Source: an uncultured Asticcacaulis sp.
Lineage (GTDB): Bacteria > Pseudomonadota > Alphaproteobacteria > Caulobacterales > Caulobacteraceae
Assembly (NCBI GenBank): GCA_946480525.1
Contig: CAMLLA010000162.1
Span: 1 to 8,768, forward strand
Direction: 5' to 3'
Length of the DNA stretch: 8,768 nucleotides
Shown here in pieces: positions 1 to 8,290 of this stretch (position 1 is the stretch's first letter; every line of letters starts with the position of its first letter). The translations under genes were made by a program, and so were the position numbers. The notes under the pieces are model-generated. The model was given only the letters and a program-made list of their open reading frames with translations. It was not told where the DNA came from and did not search any database.

Positions 1-28
1 TACAGCAGGCCGTCTGTCGCCAAAACAG

Positions 29-57
29 TTGATGCAATTTATTTATGAGAACATATT
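29..57 (+). promoter_or_regulatory. candidate recA promoter
   Basis: A -35-like TTGATG (29-34) and a -10-like CATATT (52-57) are separated by 17 bp. Each matches the general sigma-70 consensus at four of six positions. The SOS box at 49-63 covers the -10, which is the expected layout for LexA repression of recA. The match is modest and the start of transcription is not established by the sequence. Confidence 0.4.
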
Positions 58-63
58 GCGAAC
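49..63. promoter_or_regulatory. LexA-binding SOS box of recA
   Basis: The sequence GAAC-N7-GAAC (49-52 and 60-63) is the reverse complement of GTTC-N7-GTTC, the direct-repeat LexA box known from alphaproteobacteria. It lies about 90 bp upstream of the recA start codon and overlaps the candidate -10 element, so LexA bound here would block transcription until DNA damage. A third GAAC half-site follows at 67-70. The motif match is exact; LexA binding is inferred from the family of sites. Confidence 0.85.
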
Positions 64-139
64 AGGGAACAAATGGGGTACATGCATTTCCAACGACGAA
101 AGCGAACGCGCTGCCCTGACTCGCAGGGAATCGTGACAT

Positions 140-146
140 AGGAAGG
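140..146 (+). promoter_or_regulatory. ribosome binding site that sets the recA start
   Basis: AGGAAGG ends 7 bp before the ATG at 154, an ideal spacing. An in-frame TTG at 148 would extend the protein by two residues (Met-Val), but it lies only one base from the Shine-Dalgarno sequence, so the ATG at 154 is the better start. Confidence 0.75.
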
Positions 147-153
147 TTTGGTT

Positions 154-1236
154 ATGTCTCAAGCAATGTTGAAACTCGTGGGTAAAAACGACTCTGAAAA
201 GCAACGCGCGCTCGAAGCCGCGCTGGCACAAATCGACCGGGCCTTCGGTAAGGGCTCGGTGATGAAACTCGGTTCGAACGGCAGTGTGGTCCAGATCGAA
301 TCGGTATCGACCGGTTCGCTGGGCCTCGACATGGCGCTTGGTATCGGCGGTCTGCCGAAAGGCCGCGTCATCGAAATCTACGGTCCGGAATCGTCGGGTA
401 AGACGACCCTGGCCCTGCATACGGTGGCTGAAATCCAGAAGGCCGGTGGCACCGCAGCCTTCGTCGACGCCGAACACGCGCTCGATCCGGTCTATGCGCA
501 AAAGCTGGGTGTCAATCTCGACGACCTGCTGGTGTCGCAGCCCGATAACGGCGAGCAGGCGCTGGAAATCACCGACACCCTGGTCCGTTCCGGCGGCGTC
601 GATATCGTGGTCATCGACTCGGTTGCAGCGTTGACGCCACGCGCCGAAATCGAAGGCGACATGGGCGACAGCCTGCCGGGTCTTCAGGCCCGTCTGATGT
701 CGCAGGCCTTGCGCAAGCTGACCGGCTCGATCTCCAAGTCGAAGTGCATTGTGGTCTTCATCAATCAGATCCGCATGAAGATCGGCGTCATGTACGGTTC
801 GCCGGAAACGACGACTGGCGGCAACGCACTGAAATTCTATGCTTCGGTCCGTCTCGACATCCGCCGCACCGGTTCGATCAAGGTGCGCGACGAAGTCATC
901 GGCAACAATGTCAAGGTCAAGGTTGTCAAGAACAAGATCGCCCCGCCGTTCCGTGAAGTCGAGTTCGACATTCTCTATGGTCAGGGCATCTCCAAGATCG
1001 GTGAAATCATCGATCTGGGCGTCAAGGCGGGCATCGTAGAAAAGGCGGGCTCCTGGTACTCGTTCAACTCGACCCGTATCGGCCAGGGCCGCGACAATGC
1101 GCGCGACTTCCTGAAAGCCAATCCGGACATGTGCGACGAGATCGAAAAGGGTATCCGCAACAAGTCCAAGGCGCTTGCCGAGGAACTGCTGGGGACGCCC
1201 GAACCCGATGCCAACGAAGGCGATGAATCCCTATAA
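154..1236 (+). CDS. recA: recombinase RecA
   Basis: This is the DNA-dependent ATPase that forms the nucleoprotein filament for homologous recombination and strand exchange and that triggers LexA self-cleavage in the SOS response; it acts in the cytoplasm on the nucleoid. The 360-residue product has the usual family length. Seen in the sequence: Walker A GPESSGKT (77-84), the catalytic glutamate in VDAEHALDP (E107), Walker B ending in VVIDS (about 152-156), loop L1 around EGDMGD (about 167-175), loop L2 around [12 protein letters not shown] (about 213-224), and an acidic C-terminal tail. Residue numbering is shifted by +11 from E. coli RecA. The gene is preceded by an SOS box and followed by a strong intrinsic terminator, so it is probably transcribed alone. 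No recX follows it. The identification is secure. Confidence 0.99.
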   Translation: MSQAMLKLVGKNDSEKQRALEAALAQIDRAFGKGSVMKLGSNGSVVQIESVSTGSLGLDMALGIGGLPKGRVIEIYGPESSGKTTLALHTVAEIQKAGGTAAFVDAEHALDPVYAQKLGVNLDDLLVSQPDNGEQALEITDTLVRSGGVDIVVIDSVAALTPRAEIEGDMGDSLPGLQARLMSQALRKLTGSISKSKCIVVFINQIRMKIGVMYGSPETTTGGNALKFYASVRLDIRRTGSIKVRDEVIGNNVKVKVVKNKIAPPFREVEFDILYGQGISKIGEIIDLGVKAGIVEKAGSWYSFNSTRIGQGRDNARDFLKANPDMCDEIEKGIRNKSKALAEELLGTPEPDANEGDESL

Positions 1237-1297
1237 TTACCCCATTCGGCCGGGACGGGCGGTGCCCACACCAAACCTCCGTCCGGACTGACCGAAG

Positions 1298-1331
1298 AAG
1301 GCGCTTCCTGGCAACAGGGGGCGCCTTTTTT
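1298..1331 (+). terminator. intrinsic terminator of recA
   Basis: A 13-bp stem (1298-1310 with 1315-1327, including two G-T pairs) encloses a GCAA tetraloop and runs into a six-T tract (1326-1331). It lies about 60 bp behind the recA stop codon and before the alaS promoter candidate, so it should insulate the two genes. Confidence 0.9.
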
Positions 1332-1361
1332 GCTTCGGCGGCGAAAATCCTTGAACGGGCT

Positions 1362-1388
1362 TTGCGCTTCGGGACGCATAGCTATATA
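1362..1388 (+). promoter_or_regulatory. candidate alaS promoter
   Basis: GCTATATA (1381-1388) matches the Caulobacter housekeeping -10 consensus GCTANAWC at all but the last base. A weak -35 (TTGCGCT, 1362-1368) lies 12 bp upstream, within the 10-14 bp spacing of that consensus, but only its TTG core matches. The site lies between the recA terminator and the alaS start and would give a leader of roughly 35 nt. The -10 is convincing and the -35 is not. Confidence 0.45.
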
Positions 1389-1428
1389 GGCTTCACAAAA
1401 TTCCCTGTTACCGGAGCGGTCTTTACCC

Positions 1429-4068
<2,640 letters not shown>

Positions 4069-4087
4069 ACCGGCTAAAGCTTGATAT

Positions 4088-4121
4088 ATATAGCCTGACG
4101 CGTTCGCGCGTCAGGCTATAT
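4088..4121. terminator. hairpin between convergent alaS and AEC transporter gene
   Basis: A perfect 15-bp inverted repeat (4088-4102 with 4107-4121) encloses a TTCG loop and starts 20 bp behind the alaS stop codon. It lies where two genes converge and could end transcription from both sides. There is no T tract on either strand, so it is not a canonical intrinsic terminator, although the base of the stem is all A-T. The right arm overlaps the stop codon and final codons of the - strand transporter gene. Confidence 0.65.
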
Positions 4122-5037
4122 GCGTAAGTACGATCGCCAATGCAGACAATGTGATCAGGCTTGTCACCGTGCCCTGTGCAACCGTGCGGGCCGCGCCTTC
4201 GAACCAGGTGCCGTACATCTTCGTTTGAATGAAGACGCTGACGGCGGTCGGCGTGGCGCTCAGAAATACGCAAACCTTGAAGGTCGCCGGATCCACCCGC
4301 AGCAGCGTCATGGCGGTGGCGACCAGGGCCGGCGCCAGCAGGATCTTACCTGCGATGGCCAGGCTGCTGACAGGCTCCGGCCGCACTACCATGCGTGTAT
4401 CCATCAAACCCAGCATGCCGCCGAGCGCCACAAGCGCGACGGGCGGCCCTGACCTACCCAGTACATCCAGGGCGTTTTCCACCGGCGGCAGGAACTGAAA
4501 CCCTGTCACCATCATGATCACGCCGATCAGCCCACCGATAACGGTCGGGTTGCGCGCCGTGTGCATCAAGGCTTCGCGGTAGGTATGGCCCGATGCCTTG
4601 GCAAGACCGGCACAACCCAGGCTGAACAGAAGCAAAAAGTCGGCGGCGACGATGACGGGGCCGGTGTGAATAGCCTCGGTGCCGAACAGGCTGAGGGCGA
4701 TCGGAATCCCCAGAAAGGCCGAGTTGTTGATATAGGCCGCCATGCCGGCGGCGGTTGCGGCTTCGGGTGGCGCCTTGATCAGGCGCGCCGCCAGCATGAC
4801 GACGACCGCTGCGGTGATCATGGCGGCGACATAGCCGCCGATGGTCGCCGCCATGCCTGTGTCGATAACGGGCAAGCGCGCAAAGCTGACCATCAGCCAG
4901 CTTGGGAAACCGATCCAGTAGAAATAGGCGCTTAAGCCATCCAGTCCCTGCGCATTCAGCCGTTTAAAGCGGACGAGCAGCACGCCCAGGCCGATAAAGG
5001 CGAAGAAGACGAGGACGCGGATAAGGGTGTCGAGCAT
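4111..5037 (-). CDS. AEC family (auxin efflux carrier-like) transporter
   Basis: A 308-residue, strongly hydrophobic inner-membrane protein with about ten predicted transmembrane segments, the family's usual size and layout. Two stretches are typical of AEC (Mem_trans) carriers: NNSAFLGIPIALSLFG (104-119) in the first half and SATPTAVSVFIQTKMYG near the C-terminus, corresponding to the broken-helix regions of each half. Family members move organic anions such as malonate; plant PIN auxin carriers are distant relatives. Nothing here fixes the substrate. The ATG at 5035-5037 is preceded by AGAAGGG (5042-5048) with a short 4-bp spacing. The gene converges on alaS, its last codons lie in the shared hairpin, and a composite repeat lies upstream. 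It is probably monocistronic. The family assignment is firm; function beyond transport is not. Confidence 0.9.
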   Translation of the reverse strand: MLDTLIRVLVFFAFIGLGVLLVRFKRLNAQGLDGLSAYFYWIGFPSWLMVSFARLPVIDTGMAATIGGYVAAMITAAVVVMLAARLIKAPPEAATAAGMAAYINNSAFLGIPIALSLFGTEAIHTGPVIVAADFLLLFSLGCAGLAKASGHTYREALMHTARNPTVIGGLIGVIMMVTGFQFLPPVENALDVLGRSGPPVALVALGGMLGLMDTRMVVRPEPVSSLAIAGKILLAPALVATAMTLLRVDPATFKVCVFLSATPTAVSVFIQTKMYGTWFEGAARTVAQGTVTSLITLSALAIVLTHIA

Positions 5038-5073
5038 GCTGCCCTTCTAAAGCGCATTCTTAAAGGCGCAAAG

Positions 5074-5085
5074 CTTTTCGAAAAG
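5074..5085. other. 12-bp perfect palindrome upstream of the AEC gene
   Basis: CTTTTCGAAAAG is a perfect palindrome about 37 bp upstream of the transporter start codon and overlaps a second palindrome, AAAGCTTT (5070-5077). The position would suit a regulator-binding site for the transporter gene, but A/T-rich palindromes of this size also arise by chance and I do not recognise the motif. Confidence 0.25.
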
Positions 5086-5106
5086 GCGAGACGGCCTTCT
5101 TGCTAT

Positions 5107-5264
5107 TTCCTTCCTCATTCACGGGGAAGGTGGCATTTGCGGAGCAAATGACGGAAGGGGCGCGGACGGGGAGGGCATGCACCAGCGATTGCGGCTTCTA
5201 CGCTCCCCCCTTCCGTCATCTCGCCAAGGGCTCGCTGACACCTTCCCCGTAAACGGGGAAGGAA
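5107..5264. repeat. composite palindromic intergenic repeat
   Basis: Outer arms 5107-5132 and 5239-5264 are inverted copies matching at 23 of 26 positions by eye. The right arm is itself a near-perfect palindrome (5241-5262, CCTTCCCCGT-AA-ACGGGGAAGG), and the left arm is a degraded version (5109-5130). Inside, CATTTGC-GGA-GCAAATG (5134-5150) makes a small hairpin, and ATGACGGAAGGGG (5149-5161) is mirrored by CCCCCCTTCCGTCAT (5205-5219). The layout resembles the dispersed extragenic palindromic elements found between genes in Caulobacterales and other alphaproteobacteria. It fills most of the 261-bp gap between two - strand genes. A reading frame can be translated through it but has no coding character. 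Transcribed, it could fold into a long structured RNA. Confidence 0.8.
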
Positions 5265-5298
5265 TAATAGTGCTTTGACGGTTATGAATGGGCCTCTG

Positions 5299-5952
5299 TT
5301 AATGCGCTGCCGCGGCGTCAGCCGACATCGATGCGGCGGCTTCGGCGGCCTTTTCGGCTTCGATCTCGCCGGCCTTGGGCAGGCCGACATGGGTGACTTC
5401 CCAGCTCATCAAACCCTTGCGCTCAAAGGTAAAGATGGTCGTCCCACGCTCAGGGTCCTTGACCGTCAGGCGTGAGCGGTCGAGGCTGAAAAACACGATG
5501 CTCGGCATGGGCGGCTTGGCGACGGCGGCCGTGTCGAAGGTCGGCGCGTCCTTGCCGGCGCCATAGGTCAGGGCCAGGATCGCGCTGGGTTTCAGGTAGG
5601 ATTCGACGTCGATCGGCTTCCTGACCGGCGCCTTGGCGGCCTTAGGGTTGACCAGCCCGTCCCAGGCCTTGCCGATGCTGTCGCCGATATCCTTGACGGC
5701 CTTGCCAGCGGCACCGGCCGGATCATCGATCGCCGACGGTGGCGGAGCCGATACGCCCTTGTCACCCGCTTCGAGCTGGCCTTTCAGGCTGGCGCGCACC
5801 GAGGTGAAGTTGATCAACTTGGCCAGGGCTTCGACGTCTTCGGCGCGCGCGGAGCTGCGCACATCGTAGAAGGCGATGAGTGGCGAGGCGTAGAACAGGC
5901 CGGCGCCACCGACCAGGACAATAGCCAGGAAAATACCGAGAACACGCCCCAC
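5299..5952 (-). CDS. DUF2939 domain-containing membrane-anchored protein
   Basis: A 217-residue protein of unknown function. A single N-terminal hydrophobic segment (about residues 4-23) is followed by YASPLIAFYDVRSSARAED (21-39) and a stretch ending in LINFTSVRASLKGQL, the pattern of DUF2939 proteins: a membrane anchor followed by a small soluble domain, probably periplasmic. The middle is rich in Ala, Pro and Lys. A second conserved-looking block (SIVFFSLDRSRLTVKD to WEVTHVGLP) precedes an Ala/Glu-rich tail (AEKAAEAAASMSADAAAAH), which is probably disordered. The start codon is GTG, supported by a strong ribosome binding site 7 bp upstream. It follows the esterase gene by 68 bp on the same strand, and a promoter-like element lies in that gap, so it may be transcribed alone. 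The composite repeat begins 35 bp behind its stop codon. Confidence 0.85.
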   Translation of the reverse strand: MGRVLGIFLAIVLVGGAGLFYASPLIAFYDVRSSARAEDVEALAKLINFTSVRASLKGQLEAGDKGVSAPPPSAIDDPAGAAGKAVKDIGDSIGKAWDGLVNPKAAKAPVRKPIDVESYLKPSAILALTYGAGKDAPTFDTAAVAKPPMPSIVFFSLDRSRLTVKDPERGTTIFTFERKGLMSWEVTHVGLPKAGEIEAEKAAEAAASMSADAAAAH

Positions 5953-5959
5953 GTCAAAA

Positions 5960-5965
5960 CCCCTC
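5960..5965 (-). promoter_or_regulatory. ribosome binding site supporting a GTG start
   Basis: GAGGGG on the - strand lies 7 bp upstream of the GTG at 5950-5952. No ATG lies near this position in frame, and the GTG start gives an intact membrane anchor, so the Shine-Dalgarno sequence decides the start of the DUF2939 gene. Confidence 0.7.
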
Positions 5966-5973
5966 GAATGTTT

Positions 5974-6002
5974 CGTTAACCAATCCTAACACGGCCCGTC
6001 AA
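5974..6002 (-). promoter_or_regulatory. weak candidate promoter of the DUF2939 gene
   Basis: On the - strand TTGACGG (5996-6002) is a full match to the Caulobacter -35 consensus TTGACGS. With a 17-bp spacer the -10 position holds TTAACG (5974-5979), a poor match, and no GCTANAWC-like element lies at the Caulobacter spacing. The -35 alone makes this worth recording. Confidence 0.27.
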
Positions 6003-6020
6003 ATTTGCGTAGAGCGGAAT

Positions 6021-7070
6021 CTACTGACCCTGCCACAGCTCCGGACGGGCGGAGATATAGTCGATATACATTTTCGCGATTGCGGCGTCGTCGCGGGTAT
6101 TGGGATGGTAGCAGCTGCCTTCCTTGCTTGGCGGGATTGTGGCGTAACCGATACGTGTATCGCCGGACGCCTTGATCGCCTCATAAACCTCGCGTGTGCC
6201 GTCAGTATAGTCGCCGCGCCCATCCTCCACGGCAAGGATCAGGAAGGCCTGCGGGTTGTCGGCGCGCAGACGCCTGACAAATGCCGTGTAGGTCTTGACG
6301 TAGTCCGCCTTGAGTTCGGCCTGGTCCTTCCAGGGTTCGCCAGCCTTCACAGGGCTCGAAAAATCATTTCCTCCGATGCCGGTAATAATGATCTGTGGCT
6401 TCCACGGCGACGAATCGGTTTCGGTCCGATCGTATATGGCGCGGGGATAGAGCATGGGCATCCGATATTTCGGATGCTCGAAGCCGCCATAGTTGCGCAC
6501 CATGCCCAGGCCCGAAAAGGCGTTGACGCGATAAGCCGCCTTGAAATGCCTGGCGACCAGCGGGCCAAATCCCTGCTGGCTGTCGGTGGTCTCGAACACC
6601 TCTTCCGGGGTACAGTCGTTGTAGGCCGAGGTATTGCCGTAACCGACCGTCAATGAATCGCCGATGAATTCGATCTGGCGCGCATAGCTGGGGGCGGGCA
6701 GGGCGGCGGCCTTGTCCGGCACGAAGAAGCCTTTGAAGCGGCCGGTGGCGTACTGGGTTTCGGAACGCTTTTCCAGCCGGATCGTGTGCTCACCCTTGCC
6801 CAGATTGTCGAGGCGGTATTCGGTTTTGCCAGGCTTTTTCAGAATGGCGACGATGCGGCCATCGACTACGACATTCAGGTTATTGCTTGGATCGTCGAAT
6901 TTCAGCGTGACCGTATCGCCGGCAAAGCGGCTTTCGAAATAAACGGCCGGCCATTGATGGGTCCAGCCGTCGGCGTCTTTCAGCGTCCGCCCGCCGACAT
7001 GGGTGTCCAGCCGTGTGTCGGCAATGGCGGGGGCGGCGAGAACGGCCGCTAGCGCTACGAATTTCCACAT
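6021..7070 (-). CDS. secreted SGNH/GDSL esterase, CE2-like
   Basis: A 349-residue exported hydrolase. Residues 1-17 are a clear Sec signal peptide with an AIA cleavage site before D18. Residues 18 to about 120 look like the beta-sandwich of carbohydrate esterase family 2, followed by an SGNH domain. Block I is FIGDSLTVGYGN with nucleophile Ser139; the block III equivalent is GIGGNDFSSP (231-240); block V is GSCYHPN with His322. CE2 enzymes deacetylate xylan and related sugars, so a periplasmic or extracellular carbohydrate esterase is likely, but the substrate is inferred. The residue two before the catalytic His is Cys320, where the neighbouring paralogue has Asp. Cys153 and Cys320 are the only cysteines and could form a disulfide. 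AGGGAG (7078-7083) lies 7 bp before the ATG. The gene is 64 bp behind the metallopeptidase gene, with a palindrome in that gap. A general GDSL lipase is a less likely alternative. Confidence 0.92.
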   Translation of the reverse strand: MWKFVALAAVLAAPAIADTRLDTHVGGRTLKDADGWTHQWPAVYFESRFAGDTVTLKFDDPSNNLNVVVDGRIVAILKKPGKTEYRLDNLGKGEHTIRLEKRSETQYATGRFKGFFVPDKAAALPAPSYARQIEFIGDSLTVGYGNTSAYNDCTPEEVFETTDSQQGFGPLVARHFKAAYRVNAFSGLGMVRNYGGFEHPKYRMPMLYPRAIYDRTETDSSPWKPQIIITGIGGNDFSSPVKAGEPWKDQAELKADYVKTYTAFVRRLRADNPQAFLILAVEDGRGDYTDGTREVYEAIKASGDTRIGYATIPPSKEGSCYHPNTRDDAAIAKMYIDYISARPELWQGQ

Positions 7071-7099
7071 GGCGGGACTCCCTGTTTGTCGGGATGTAA

Positions 7100-7110
7100 G
7101 CGGTAACCGC
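7100..7110. promoter_or_regulatory. candidate operator palindrome before the esterase gene
   Basis: GCGGT-A-ACCGC is an inverted repeat with perfect 5-bp arms about 30 bp upstream of the esterase ATG, in the 64-bp gap behind the metallopeptidase gene. Its GGTAACC core resembles sites of LacI-family sugar regulators, which often control carbohydrate esterase genes. No regulator gene is in the window, and a palindrome this short can occur by chance. Confidence 0.25.
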
Positions 7111-7134
7111 GTCCGATGACAAGCCTGGGATTGG

Positions 7135-8199
7135 CTAAACCTGCCGCGTCAGCAAGCCGTGCACGTATTTCAGCTTGGCCTGGATGGCCGGCGTCAGGAT
7201 GAAGGGATACAGATCGCGCTCGCCCATTGAATGGTGGATCGAATTGAGCGCCACGCTCAACGGAACCCACACTTCGGCGATCTGGTCGAAATCAAGAATG
7301 GTGTATGGATCGAACGCGGCGTGCGTCCGCAGCTCGGAATGGCTGGGGGGCGCCAGGGCGATACCGTAGATATGCGCTGTCTCCAGCGAATCGACGATAT
7401 GCAGCACATGCGCGAAGCATTCGGCGAAATCCTCCCACGGGTGCGTCGTGGCGTAATAGCTGATGAAGCTTTCGCCCCACAAGGGGGGAGGCCCCTCGGC
7501 GTAGTGCTTCTTCAGCGCCTCGTCGTAATCGAGGCGTTCATCGCCGAAGACCGCCCGGCAACTGTCGATCTTGCCGGCGTCGCGCACCATCTTGTTCCAG
7601 ATAAAATGCCCGCATTCGTGGCGAAAATGGCCAAGCAGGGTGCGGTAAGGCTCGTTCATCATGGCGCGCTGCTGTTCGCGCGTCGGATCATCGGCCTCGG
7701 CGGTGCGAATAACGATCTGACCTTCGTCGTGGCCGATCAGAACAGGCTGGCAGGTTCCGTCCGGAAGGATTTCATCGTCCTTAAGGTCGAAGATCAGTCC
7801 CCCTGTTGGATCTTCGGCGCGCGTCGGACGCGGCAGATCCCAGCGCAGGAAGGAATAGAAGAGGAGGCGCTGGGCCTCCGCCATTCGCCGCCACCGCCTC
7901 AGGCCATCCTCTGTCGATGGATCCGGGACCAGCCCGTTGTGCCGGCACGCGACGCAGTAATCCTCATGTCCCTCGGCCGGGACCATCCAGTTGCACAGGT
8001 CCCAGACTTCGTTGGCGCAAAAACGATAGACGAACTGCTTCTGGTCCATTCGCCGCCAACGCTTGCCATCGGCGTCCAGCTGAACCGTATGCACGGCCAG
8101 TGCCTCGGGGATGAAAGCCAGGCGAAAACCGCAGCTGACGCAGGACCGGTTTTCGAAATAGACGGCGTTGCCGCAATTATCGCATCGAAAAAGGCGCAT
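7135..8199 (-). CDS. zinc-ribbon putative metallopeptidase (Peptidase_Mx-like)
   Basis: A 354-residue protein without signal peptide or membrane segment, so probably cytoplasmic. The N-terminus is a zinc ribbon, C6-X2-C9-X10-C20-X2-C23. A second cysteine set follows, C61-X7-C69-X12-C82-X2-C85, which could bind another zinc. The C-terminal half has the metalloprotease signature HECGH (193-197) in GHFRHECGHFIW, and a downstream block HPWEDFAECFAH (252-263) whose acidic residues could supply the third metal ligand. This matches the zinc-ribbon plus putative zinc-binding metallopeptidase architecture (Pfam names recalled: zinc-ribbon_6 and Peptidase_Mx). Length is normal for that group. No substrate is known to me and proteolysis is unproven here. 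The ATG at 8197-8199 follows AGGG (8205-8208) by 5 bp. The gene lies between two paralogous esterase genes on the same strand, yet unlike the complete one it is not exported, so a shared function is doubtful. Confidence 0.88.
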   Translation of the reverse strand: MRLFRCDNCGNAVYFENRSCVSCGFRLAFIPEALAVHTVQLDADGKRWRRMDQKQFVYRFCANEVWDLCNWMVPAEGHEDYCVACRHNGLVPDPSTEDGLRRWRRMAEAQRLLFYSFLRWDLPRPTRAEDPTGGLIFDLKDDEILPDGTCQPVLIGHDEGQIVIRTAEADDPTREQQRAMMNEPYRTLLGHFRHECGHFIWNKMVRDAGKIDSCRAVFGDERLDYDEALKKHYAEGPPPLWGESFISYYATTHPWEDFAECFAHVLHIVDSLETAHIYGIALAPPSHSELRTHAAFDPYTILDFDQIAEVWVPLSVALNSIHHSMGERDLYPFILTPAIQAKLKYVHGLLTRQV

Positions 8200-8290
8200 G
8201 AATTCCCTGCCTTGCCAAAACCGCGGCCAAGCAATGCAATGCTCGGGGGTAAGGAATCTATGCCGAGAGCCTTATCGCCGGCTAAAAGTG

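Noticed and set aside
43..501. A 152-codon open frame on the - strand over the recA promoter and 5' end
   Set aside because: It is antisense to recA and its SOS box; no plausible protein family is visible.
5046..5071. A Caulobacter-like promoter for the AEC gene on the - strand (TTGCGCC and GCTTTAGA)
   Set aside because: The -10 would overlap the ribosome binding site, so the transcript would start downstream of the Shine-Dalgarno sequence; the -10 match is also poor.
5115..5390. A 91-codon open frame on the - strand through the composite repeat
   Set aside because: Most of it is translation of the palindromic repeat and the rest is out of frame with the DUF2939 gene; such Arg/Pro-rich products are typical artefacts of these repeats.
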